Shown piece by piece: positions 9,160 through 18,262 of a DNA stretch of 64,000 bases. The notes beneath the pieces are model-generated. The model searched no databases, had not been told where the DNA came from, and saw only the letters and a list, made by a program, of their open reading frames with translations. Source of the stretch: Prorocentrum cordatum (Eukaryota > Sar > Dinophyceae > Prorocentrales > Prorocentraceae); the NCBI GenBank assembly GCA_963575745.1, contig CAUYUJ010019248.1:567391-631390 (forward strand). The letters run 5' to 3'. The number at the start of each line of letters is the position of its first letter. The stretch's first letter is position 1. Position numbers and translations under genes: made by a program.

Positions 9160-10302
9160 CTACTTGGCCCCCGCGCCCGGCTGATCCTTCTTGCCAGCCT
9201 GGCGCTTGTCGTCTGCCGCTCTCTCCTCCCGCCACAGCCTCTGCTGCTTGAGGAGGAAGCCCTCGTCCTTCTGCCGCTCGGCGACCCACTTGGTGAAGTT
9301 CCTCGTGGTCACCTCCCCGCCCGTGCCGATCGGGTGGGACATCATAACCTCCAGCCCCTCGAAGTCGGGCGACTTCGGGTTCCTCCGAACCGCTGCCTCG
9401 ATCTGAATCAACCTTCTGATGTGCATCTCGTTCGAGAGGCTGTTCGTGAGGTCGTACTGATCCACCGACTGCGCCACGAAGAGCGCGCTGCTGAGATGCC
9501 GGTGTTCGCGGGCCAGCCCTGACTTCGGCGACGCGCCGCTCTTGGCCTCCCAGTCCAGGTTGTGGGTCACGAAGTTGAAGCCGACCCGCAGCATATTCAC
9601 CATGAACTCCTCGGCGGCCTCTGGCCCCTCGAAGGGCTCGTAGGGCATCTTCGTCTTGCTCTGCTTCTTCGTCGCATCGTCTGGGTGCAGGTACCGCAGC
9701 CCTCGGTGGTCCCGAACGTCCCCCAGCAGCCGGGGGTCGCGTCCTGGCCCACACCGCTTGGCCGATAGCCATGCTTCCAACCTGTCGTCCACGACCTGCT
9801 CGATCAAGACGCTCGTGTCGTCGATCGTCACCCAGCCCACCTTGTCGCCCAGCGTGCAACCCTCCTGATCTCGGAGCGCGTCCAGTGGAACGACCTCCCC
9901 AAAGGCTCGGTGGGCTGGGTCCGCGACCCGCCACGTGGCGTTCTCCGCTGCAGCCGCTGGGCCAGCGGCCGGCCTGAAGCCCGTCAGGTCGAAGCCCGCC
10001 ACCTCGGCCAGCTCGTACGCCTCGGCTCGGATCCGAGCCAGCTCTCCCTCGTCCAGCTCCTCGTCGAAGACGAACGCCTCGCGAAGGTACGCCGGGTCGA
10101 TCGGCTCTCCCCGCCGTAGAATCCGGATCCGATGCGTCGAGAGATCGGCGACCTGCACGGCCAACGTCGGCGAGCACACAATCCATCTTCCCTGACCCCC
10201 TGGGATCAAGAGGATCCGAGCGTGCCAGTTCAGTCCGTTCTCGTCGTCAAAGAAATCGATGAGCACTTGCTTCTCAGCGATATCGAGAGCCCTATGCGCC
10301 AT
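9160..10302 (-). CDS. Gag-like protein of the YR-1 retroelement
   Basis: A 380-codon open frame from ATG (10302) to TAG (9160-9162), varied in composition and uninterrupted. The N-terminus (about residues 1-65) reads like a small beta domain (DENGLNWHARILLIPGGQGR ... LAVQVADLSTHRIRILRRG); a middle part follows, and a charged C-terminus rich in Lys/Arg/Glu/Gln ends in GAGAK. I do not recognise a named domain; the gag-like role is inferred from its position just before RT. It overlaps the end of the Cys-rich ORF by 11 bases. The single UAG before the RT frame could be a read-through signal or decay. Confidence 0.7.
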   Translation of the reverse strand: MAHRALDIAEKQVLIDFFDDENGLNWHARILLIPGGQGRWIVCSPTLAVQVADLSTHRIRILRRGEPIDPAYLREAFVFDEELDEGELARIRAEAYELAEVAGFDLTGFRPAAGPAAAAENATWRVADPAHRAFGEVVPLDALRDQEGCTLGDKVGWVTIDDTSVLIEQVVDDRLEAWLSAKRCGPGRDPRLLGDVRDHRGLRYLHPDDATKKQSKTKMPYEPFEGPEAAEEFMVNMLRVGFNFVTHNLDWEAKSGASPKSGLAREHRHLSSALFVAQSVDQYDLTNSLSNEMHIRRLIQIEAAVRRNPKSPDFEGLEVMMSHPIGTGGEVTTRNFTKWVAERQKDEGFLLKQQRLWREERAADDKRQAGKKDQPGAGAK

Positions 10303-10747
10303 TCCTCAATCGAAGGGTCGTGGGCGTCGTCGCAAAGGGCCTGTCCACAAAGGGCTCCGCCTCGGACGCTGATGGGGCCGACCTGCCACGCCGCCCACTC
10401 AGCCTCCCGAGCAGGCAGCCTCCCCCGCCACAGCCCGCCGCCAGGCAGCAGAGCAGCAGGATCAACAGCCACGGGAACGCGGGGCAGGCGTCGAGGCAGC
10501 TCTCGCAGGCCTCGCAGACCTGCGCCGCCGGGCACGCCGGCGATGCCCGTCCGCTGCGCGCAGCCGCAGCGAACTCGCCCACCAGCTGGTAGCAGGCGTT
10601 GTTGTCCGGGCACGTAACCCCCGGACAGGCAGGACAGTGCTGCTCCGGGCAGCTCAGCGAGACGTCGGGGCACCGCTGCCCGAGCCCCGAGAGATCGCGG
10701 GCCACGGCCCAGAAGAGATGGAGGGCGGCGGCGGGGTCCCCTCCCAT
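10292..10747 (-). CDS. Cys-rich protein with one membrane segment (YR-1 first ORF)
   Basis: A 151-codon frame from ATG at 10747 to TAG at 10292. Residues about 26-90 hold many Cys in CxxC/CPxC spacing (CPDVSLSCPEQHCPACPG, CPAAQVCEACESC). A hydrophobic stretch follows (FPWLLILLLCCLAAGCGGGG), likely a membrane anchor. It lies 33 bases after the SL-like sequence and overlaps the gag-like start by 11 bases, so it is probably the first cistron of the element's mRNA. Function unknown; metal binding is suggested only by the Cys spacing. Confidence 0.55.
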   Translation of the reverse strand: MGGDPAAALHLFWAVARDLSGLGQRCPDVSLSCPEQHCPACPGVTCPDNNACYQLVGEFAAAARSGRASPACPAAQVCEACESCLDACPAFPWLLILLLCCLAAGCGGGGCLLGRLSGRRGRSAPSASEAEPFVDRPFATTPTTLRLRNGA

Positions 10748-10780
10748 TCAGCTGTCGCCGACAGGGGACCCCAAATCACT

Positions 10781-10802
10781 GTGAGCCAAAACGATTATGG
10801 AG
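10781..10802 (-). other. Spliced-leader-like sequence (possible SL relict)
   Basis: The minus strand contains TTTTGGCTCA exactly, within about 16 of 21 matches to the dinoflagellate SL core. Four of the five differences are transitions. It is on the right strand, 33 bases upstream of the first ATG of YR-1. Diverged, so only suggestive. Confidence 0.5.
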
Positions 10803-10920
10803 GAGGCCAGGGGAGGAGAGGGAACGCATCAAGACATTCACAACCTCCCCTCAGGCGGTGGAGACACGAGGCGTCACCACGGGTCAGAAACTGTACTCCG
10901 AATCTACAATCGTGCAACTG

Positions 10921-11085
10921 ATGAATCTATCTATCTATCTATCTATCTATATATATATATATATCTATATATCTATATATATATATATATCTATATATCT
11001 ATATATCTATCTATATATCTATATATCTATCTAAATATCTATCTATCTACCTATCTATCTATCTATATATATATATATATCTATA

Positions 11086-11149
<64 letters not shown>

Positions 11150-11156
11150 CATCTAT
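10921..11156. repeat. (ATCT)n/(AT)n microsatellite
   Basis: Long CTAT/TATC tetranucleotide array mixed with TA runs. Confidence 0.97.
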
Positions 11157-11204
11157 ATACACAGATATTGCCCCTCTGCTTCGACTGCGCGCAAGAGAGA
11201 CCCT

Positions 11205-11320
11205 ATGCAAGAGTGGCCGTTTCATGCGTTGTGACCGTTGCCGCCTGCGTTCTTGGGTTTGGCCCACCCGCGCCCCCCAAAAGCCACGCACCGAAGGTCA
11301 CTCTTGCATGTCAGTGGCCG
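11205..11320 (-). mobile_element. Fold-back element, family B (GAGTGACC ends), copy 1
   Basis: Left end ATGCAAGAGTGG, right end GGTCACTCTTGCAT, so the termini are inverted. The inner part GCCACGCACCGAAGGTCACT is the reverse complement of the GAGTGACC...GGTGCGCGGC side of the copies at 27272 and 40327, so this copy is inverted relative to them. No clear target duplication. Confidence 0.6.
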
Positions 11321-11489
11321 AATCAAGCCGATCCATCCTCGCAGGGCGGCCCCCCCCCAGGCGGGGCCCCCCCACAGGCCTGGCCAGCGCCAGCGCACCC
11401 AGGCACCAGTGACCTGCCGCTGCCGGCGAGGCCATGGCAGGGGTGCGCCAGAGCCAAACACGGCACAAGCACAATTTCTTGGAGGTCCG

Positions 11490-13229
11490 CGCGAAGGCCC
11501 CAAGAGGCCCCCAAGAGGCCCGAAGTCGTCCCCAAGAGGCCCCAAGAGGCCCTAAAACTGCCCCCAAGAAAGCCCCGAAAGCGCTCCGGAGAGACCCCAA
11601 GAAGCATCCCTGAGAACTGTGACCCACCACCCAGGCATGGTGGCGGGATGTGCCGAAGGCAGTTCGATCCGCCGCCGCTCAGCGTGCTGGACCCTTTCTG
11701 TTTTGGTTTTGGTTCTGGCTCCCAAAAGAAACTGTCCCGCCGGCCGCCCGGAAAAGACCGCAAAGGCTCGCAAACGACCTCAACGTCTGGAAAACATCCT
11801 CCAAGACGGCTCAAAATGCCCAACAATCCAAGATGCCTCCAACATGGCCTCCAAGACGGCCCAAGAGGGCCCAAGATACTACAAAGTCGGCCCAAGAAGC
11901 CTCCAAGACGGCCCAACACTGTCCAAGAGGTGCCCAAGAGGCCTCCAATGCGGCCCAAGACGCCTCCGAGAGGTCCTCCAGGAGGGCCCGATGCGGCTAA
12001 AATCATTGATTTCCCCTAAAAGGTTGTTTTTTTGTTTAATGGCATTGGCTCCTTTTCGGCCTTCCGACGGCCCGAGACGGCCCAAGAGGCCCCCAAGATC
12101 GCCCCCAGAGCGCCCAACAGGCCTCCAAGATAGCCTCAGGACTGCCCAAGAGGCCCCCACGACGGCACCAAGAGGGCCAAAAGACGACCCTAGAGGCCTC
12201 CAAGACGCCCAAGGAAGCCTCCAAGACGGCCCTGGAGCACCCCAAGAGGGCCCCAAGTCGGCCCGGAGCGGCCCCCCAAACAGCTTCCGACGGCATCAGA
12301 CGGGCCAGGAGCCCACCAAGACGGCCGAAGATGGCTCTAAGATGGGCCAAGAAGTCCCCAGAGGCCTCCAAGAGGGCCTGCAGGAAGGCCCGAAGAGGCC
12401 AAAATCATTTATTTCCCCTGGGTGTTTGAAAGATGTTGGCATTGGCTCCTTTTCGGCATTCCGACGGCCCGAGACGGCCCACCAGCCCCCAAAGATCGCC
12501 TCAGGATCGTCCAACAGGCCTCCAAGATGGCCCCAGAACGGCCCAAGAGGCCCCCAAGACGGCCCCAAGAGCGCCCCCAAGACGGCCCGAGAGGCCGCTA
12601 AGACGCCCAAGGAAGCCTCCAAGACGGCCCTGGAGCATTCCAAGAGAGCCCCAAGTCGGCCCAGAGAGGACCACAAAACAGCGTCCGACGGCGTCAGACG
12701 GGCCAGGAGCCCACCAAGACGGCCGAAGATGGCTCTAAGATGGCCCAAGGGCCTGCAGGAAGGCCCGAAGAGGCCAAAATCATTGATTTCCCTAATGTGT
12801 TTGAAAGATGTTGGTATTTGCTTCTTCTCGGCATTCCGACGGCCCGAGACGGCCCACCAGCCCCCAAAGATCGCCCCAGGATCGCCCAACAGGCCTCCAA
12901 GATGGCCCCAGAACGGCCCAAGAGGCCCCAAGACGGCCCCAAGAGGGCCCCAAGACGGCCCAAAAGGCCTCCAAGACGCCCAAGACAAGATTGCCTCGAA
13001 GGTGGCCCTGGAGCATTCTAAGAGGGCCCCAAGTCGGCCCAGAGAGGCCCCCAAGACGGCTTCCGACGGCGTCAGACGGGCCAGGAGCCCACCGAGACGG
13101 CCAAAGGGGCCCCTGAGAAGCCCCCAAAGGCCCCCAAGAGGCCCAAGGAGGCCCCCAAGATGCCTCCAAGAGTCTCCTGGGAAGCTCCCAGGAGGCCCCA
13201 AGAGTGCCCCAGATGCTCCCAAGATACCC
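11490..13229 (+). repeat. R1 (CCAAGAGGC-type) repeat, long block with tandem higher-order units
   Basis: Degenerate CCAAGAGGCCCCCAAGACGG words throughout. A longer unit beginning AAAATCATTGATTTCCC, followed by GGCATTGGCTCCTTTTCGGC and CCGACGGCCCGAGACGGCCC, recurs at about 12000, 12404 and 12775, giving units of about 370-405 bp. All three plus frames give Pro/Lys/Arg-rich shadow peptides and the minus strand gives LGRLGGLLG-type shadows; I support no gene. Confidence 0.8.
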
Positions 13230-13372
13230 CCTCCTCGTCCTCCTCCTCCTCCTCCTCCACCTCCTCCTCCTTCTCCTTCTCGTCCTCCTCCTCCTCCTCC
13301 TCCTCCTTCTCCTCCTCCTCCTCCTCCACTTCCTCCTCCACCTCCTCCTCCGCCTCCTTCGAACTTCTCCTC
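13230..13372. repeat. (TCC)n microsatellite
   Basis: TCC run with TTC/TCG interruptions, joining the R1 block to the tail module at 13385. Confidence 0.9.
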
Positions 13373-13384
13373 CACCTCTTGCTC

Positions 13385-13570
13385 CGCCTCCTCTTGATCT
13401 TCCCCGCCATCCTCCCCCAAGCGTTCGCCGAAGGGCTTCCACAATGGTTGGGGGAACACATGGTCCGATAGCTTGGCAGAGCTCTTGTCACAACGCTCGG
13501 CAACACGGGAGATTCTAGAAGGCAGGAGGCGGCGGTGATTCGCCGTAGGCGTCTTCGATAATTTCTCGGA
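13385..13570 (-). repeat. Tail module after R1 + (TCC)n, copy 1
   Basis: Matches 57830-57975: a TTCCACAATGG...GGGGGAACACAT part and the core GGAGGCGGCGGTGATTCGCC then GTAGGCGTCTTCGA. Read on the minus strand, both copies keep similar peptides (TANHRRLL; VFPQPLWKPFGERLGE versus VFPLPSWKPSGEQLGE) without a frame break. Confidence 0.65.
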
Positions 13571-15190
13571 GGTCCGCGCGGAATTCTTGGAACGGCGCCG
13601 GAGGCGCCGGCAGGGGTGCCCAGCGCCGATCCAAGAAGTCCGCGCGGAGCTCTGAGCAATTCTGGTTGTGCCGTTGTTTGCGTTTCGATGCCGCTCGCGC
13701 GAACGGTCGTGTGCTTGTGTGGAGGCCTCCCAGATGGGGTCGGAGTAGATGGGGGTCGGAGGATTGTGCCGCATCGTCAATGAACCACTGATGCATCGAC
13801 GATGCTCGGCAACGTCGGCGATGCATCGCCGACGTCGGCGTGGAGAACATCGGGCTCCACATCGAGCCGCATCGGCGATGCATCAGCGATGCGGCGCGAT
13901 CCTCCCACCCCATCTGCTCCGGCCCCAGCTGGGAGGCCCAGATCGTGGCCCGCTGACTCCCGCGCTGGTTTCTCTCTGGGGCCCCCGTGAGGGCAGCGAG
14001 GCAGTCCGCGAGTGCGCGGGCGGGCGCCCGGTCCGACCCTCGGCGCGGCTGCGCGCCTGCGCGGCGGGCGGGCAGCGCGGCCGCCGCCAGGGCGCCATGA
14101 CGCGCCTGCCCGGTCCGCCGCCGCCGCCGCCAGAGGGGCCGCGAGTCAGGAAAATCGCCGTCGTCGCCGCCGTAAAATACACCCCGTGCCCCACCCGGCC
14201 GGAGGCCAACCTGGAAACATGACAACCCCATGAGGGCCCCCTCCCACCATCCCTTTCAAAAACAATACAAAACGCACTCTGCCTCCACATTTCGAGCATG
14301 CGCGGCCGCCCCGCGACCATTTTGCATGGGTATTTGGTAGGGACGGCTGGGGTGCCAGCAAATCCCACCTGCCTTCTGGGCGCAGGTGGTCGACCGACTG
14401 GTTTGACACATGAGTGGCTGCTGCCTTTTCGCCTTACCGTTCCCGATGGGATTTCGAAACCTCCACATGGCTCCAACATTGACCAAGAAAGCTCAAAGCC
14501 GAGCCCAACAGACTTCCAATCCAGCCCCAATAACGCCCCAAGTTGGCGCCAAGAGGGCGCCAAGAGACCACCACCACCCCACCCTTCCCTCTCAAAAAAC
14601 AATGCAAAACGCATTATGTTTCCACATTTTGAGCATGCGCGGCCACCCCGGGAGCCGCGGAGCCTGTCTCAGTTGATCTACAACCAGCGCGGCGGGAGTG
14701 TGAATGCCCTGGCGTGCACTTTGCATTGCGTTTCGACGAGGATGGCTCGGTGCACACAGGTTCGTTGGTGTGTCAGGCCACGCACCTATTCGCACGTTTT
14801 TTTCTCATGCGTGGATGGGGGGGGCCGCGCGTGGTGGCCAGGAGCTACAAGCGTGCGCCGGGGCGTGCGCAATTGATGGCGTAGCAACAATTGCGACGCA
14901 CGCTGATGAAGCCCCTATTGATTCCCCGTGCCTGACGCACGTGGAACACTGGGCGCACGTGGAGCACGTGCCGCACCTGGCACGCTTGGGCCTCCAAGGT
15001 CTGGTGCATCTGGAGCCCGTGGCGTCTGCGGCGTCCTTAGGCGATATGCTGACTCCCGGGTGCTACGTATGTGTTGGGAGGACGGGTGGGAGTGAACAAG
15101 ACGGCTTACGGGCGGGTGGAAAGCGTGACCCCTCCCCCTACCCCTTACCCCCTACCCCTGGACCTGGAGGGGGGTGCGGTGGCGAGCAGT
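13571..15190. other. No supported gene; a 70-bp duplication within
   Basis: A segment at 14252-14320 (CTTTCAAAAACAATACAAAA ... TTTCGAGCATGCGCGGCC) is repeated with changes at 14583-14660, 331 bases away. GATGCATCG words cluster at 13785-13895. Open frames here are unconvincing. Confidence 0.5.
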
Positions 15191-15194
15191 TAGA

Positions 15195-15600
15195 GCGTCC
15201 ATGATGACCTCGGAAAGGAAACCATAATCATTGCTTGTGCAGAAAGGTTTTGGCCACATGTTGGCCCCCTGGAGGGGAAGCAGATTTACTACGGCCCCTT
15301 CTTCGATCGATCTCCTCTAAGATAGCCCCAAGGTGTCCCCCGAGCCTCCCAAGGGTGCCCCAAGACGGCCCCAAGAGGTGCCCAGGAGCCCCCAAGAGGC
15401 TCCCAAATGCCTCCAAGATGCCCCAGAGATGCCCCAAAGAGGCTTCCAAAATACACCAAAGAGGCCTCAAGAGGCTCCCCAGAGGAATCCCCCAGGACTG
15501 CCAAGAGGCCCCCAAGACGCCCCAAGATGGCCCCAAGAAGCTCTCGAAAGACATCCTAAGAGACTCTGAGAGGCATCTTAGAGGCCTCTGGCCATTCTGC
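15195..15600 (+). repeat. R1-type repeat, copy
   Basis: Lead GGAAACCATAATCATTGC, then AAAGGTTTTGGCCACATGTT, then CCAAGAGGC/CCCAAGA words to about 15600. Same order of parts as 6241-6650. Confidence 0.75.
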
Positions 15601-15606
15601 TCGCTT

Positions 15607-15692
15607 CCTCCTCCTCCTCCTCGCACGTGGCCACGCGATTCCTCCTCCTCCTCCTCCTCCTCCTCATCATCATCATCATCATCATCATCATC
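15607..15692. repeat. (TCC)n then (ATC)n microsatellite, 5' flank of LINE-1
   Basis: Two TCC runs and an ATC run end just before the LINE-1 sequence; a TCC run in the same orientation follows the element at 22017. Confidence 0.92.
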
Positions 15693-15745
15693 CCCATGGC
15701 GAACACGGTAAAGGAGGTGGCCGCAACCCAAAGAGGCAGTCGGGC

Positions 15746-16975
15746 TTGCGCGGGCCACCAACCTTCGGTCACAAGTGCACCGCTTGCGGCTGCGCCAAGA
15801 ACGAGACGTCGGCCAGGTTCTGCAAGCATTGCGGCTCCCAGCCTTCGAAGGTCTCCCTCTCGGCCCCCCCCGAACACATGGGGTTTGGGCTGATGGCGGC
15901 CCTCATGGTATCTTCGCTGCTCCTCCGTGCGCTGGGCTCGCTCTTCGCGTCCATGGGCTTCTGGGAGGCGCAGGGGCTGACGGAGGCAAAGGCGGCCGCC
16001 AGGGAGTCAACGGCGCTGGGGGTGGCAAGAGTGGAGGAGCTGCTGGCGTGATCTCGACCCCCCTCGAGGTGGGAGCACAGCCCCAGCTCTCTCTTGAAGA
16101 GGCTCGTCAGCTGGAGGCTCTCTCACACAAGGCCGGCGACATCGCGAGCGCCACCCGCTACCGCCAGATGGCCGAGAAGCTCGACGCGGTCTTGCACCCC
16201 GCCGTCGTGCCCATCCCCCAGCGGATCCAGCAGAGCAACGTTGCGGTCACCCGCCTGTAGCGGAAGATCGAGACGGAGATGGATAAGCTGGAACAGTAGC
16301 AGGCCGACATGGCGGCGCAGATTGCGTACATCGGCAGTCTCAATTCGGAGCTCAAGGCCGCGGACAGCAAGTACCAAGCAAATGCCGAGGAGCTCCAGGC
16401 TTCACGTCGTCGAGGACCTGAAGACGCCCCTGCTGGGGCTCCGCCCGCATGCTCTCTCAAGCTGTCTGCCTTGGTGGACGGCTCGGCCGATCTCAGCAAA
16501 CTCATCGACCTGGACGAGCTCGTCGCCGACGACTCGCTCGACCAGGAGATCGAGGAGGCTGACCTCAAGGAGATCGACCAAAGGAAGCAGCAGCTGGGAG
16601 CTGCCATCCAGACCATGGCGACGGACTTACTGGGCCCGCTGGTCAAGCAGGCGCAGGAGGCTAAGGCGCAGCATGCTGATCAAATGCGCCGCCTCCAAGC
16701 CAAGAAGCGGCGGACGGAGCTAGGAGCGCCAGACGCAGCAGCAGCAGCAAGCGCAGCACGCGACGGTGGAGCGAGGTCTACTGATGCAGGGCAGCCTGCT
16801 GACAAGCCAGCTGAAGGCCGGCCTGTCCCAGCTTGCGGCGAGCTGGATGCTACTGGGTCTGCCTCTGCCCAGCCTGGTTCAGGCGATGTGCGAGCTCGTG
16901 CTGCGAAGCTGTTGTCAAAAACTTCCCCCCCCCGCTGGGGGCCCAGCGGGGGGGGGCCATGTAATCGGCGAGTAG
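15746..16975 (+). pseudogene. LINE-1 ORF1: zinc ribbon, coiled coil
   Basis: Probable RNA-binding ORF1 protein. A zinc ribbon (CTACGCAKNETSARFCKHCG) is encoded near 15771-15840. A frameshift near 15900-16050 leads to LSLEEARQLEALSHKAGDI and a helical, coiled-coil-like region that continues through two in-frame TAGs (16258-16260, 16297-16299). A conserved segment (DLSKLIDLDELVADDSLDQE ... DLLGPLVKQAQEA) near 16490-16670 and a Lys/Arg stretch (QAKKRR) follow. The same architecture and similar words occur at 41362-42560, which supports it as a real, decayed ORF1. The C-terminal border is unclear. Confidence 0.75.
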
Positions 16976-17527
16976 CAGCTTCAGCGCAGCCGGGTTCTTT
17001 TTCATGTTCCTCGAACTTCCAAGTCAGACCTTCCGCAGAGGCATCGATAGTTGTTTCAATTCGTCGGGATTTGAAGCGTCTGAGCAGAGCATTTCCTTTT
17101 AGCGGTCTGGGAGCCGAACCCCTGGGGACAAATCCTGCCCTGCCACCGTCTTTTTCGGGCGGGGTTGTTTCCTCCTCCTTCGCCTCTTCCTTCTCTGTGG
17201 GGGTCGGTGCCTGCGCTCTCTCTGTGAGCGCCCTCGATTCTTTTGCAGCCAGCAGTGTGAAGTGCGTCGCTCCACATTCTGTCTCTTTCCCCGCCCCTTT
17301 GCCTCTTCTTCGTCCTCCCCCCCCTCCCTCGCAGCGTGCCTCGGTCATTCGTTTTTCGCACGTGCCTTCGAGCAGTGCTGGTAATGGTGCAGCTCCGGGT
17401 GCACCGACCGGGCATTCTCGCTCGGAGAAGGGCTGCTCCCACGGTGGCGCAGCGAAGCACCCATGCATCTTGCCACCAGGTACCTCTGGTAGTTGTTTCG
17501 GCCCCCCAGCCAGCCAGCCAGGAAACG

Positions 17528-18255
17528 CGCATCAGCTCATCGTGGAAACGATCAATGTGACAGCGTGGAGATCGATTAAACCCTGGCTTGCCCGCACGGA
17601 GGCTTTAGGTTGTCTTGGTCCAGGAGCATCGTCTTGACTCTCAGGATCTCTGCAACGAAGCGTCCCAGTGGTGCTTCAACTGCGGCTGGAAGAGCGTCTT
17701 CCTGAAGGCTGAAGCTGGACCTGGTGGGGGCCCGTCGGCAGGTGTGGCTATCCTGGTACGCAACTACATCGGTTTCAGAAGCCCTGATTTGGGGTCTGAT
17801 CTTTTTCCTGGTCGAGCGATTGCTGGCATCGTGGAGGTCCCGGGTGGGCTACCAAGTTTGATGGTTAGCGCCTACTTCGGTGATAGCGAGGGGCTGTCTC
17901 AGAAGAACCGCTCCATCCTGGCGTCCCTGGAGAGTGCTGTCCATGGTTTCGGTACCTCTTGGCTGATCGGCACGGATTTCAAAATGGTTCCGAGCGAGTT
18001 GCAGCAGTAGTTTTTGTCGAGCGCATCGCTTGCAATGTCATGGCCACCGAGGCCGACAACTGTCAGGCGAGCGGACAGTCCAGCAATATTGACTATCTTA
18101 AGATCTCGGCAGGGTTTGGCAAGTGTGTGGAATCTGTAGGAGTTCAGACCACCTCTGACATTAAGACCCACGCCCCCGTGCGAGCGAAGATTCTCGGGGA
18201 TATGGCGTCTTTGCAGGCGCTCAGCTTCACGAAGCCGCCAAAAAGTCGCTGTTGA
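17528..18255 (+). pseudogene. LINE-1 endonuclease (EEP/AP-like), degenerate
   Basis: Target-nicking domain of a LINE. The N-terminal strand (LIVETINVTAW) is in one frame near 17538-17570. A shift near 17610 leads to VQEHRLDSQDL, with the catalytic Glu, then GVAILVRNYIGF and LIGTDFKMVPSEL (normally a GDFN-type motif, here altered). After a TAG at 18008-18010 the homology continues in another frame with the NIDYLKIS Asp and the terminal HAPVR His. The key residues can be followed, but the frame is broken at least twice and the GDFN box is changed, so it is not functional. Confidence 0.8.
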
Positions 18256-18262
18256 GCAGCCT

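Larger units (their letters stand above)
8022..10802 (-). mobile_element. Tyrosine-recombinase (DIRS-like) retroelement, 5' part (YR-1)
   Basis: Three successive minus-strand modules: a Cys-rich/membrane ORF (10292-10747), a gag-like ORF (9160-10302) and the N-terminal half of a reverse transcriptase (8022-9156). An SL-like sequence sits at 10781-10802, 33 bases before the first ATG. Homology ends right after RT motif B, where AT-rich unrelated DNA begins. RT motif C, RNase H, recombinase and methyltransferase are missing. The class is inferred from its resemblance to the element at 60.5-64 kb, which does carry a recombinase. Confidence 0.7.

Noticed and set aside
11168-13780. Pro/Arg/Lys-rich plus frames and LGRLGG-type minus frames over R1
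   Set aside because: Repeat-derived on both strands at once; no family signal.
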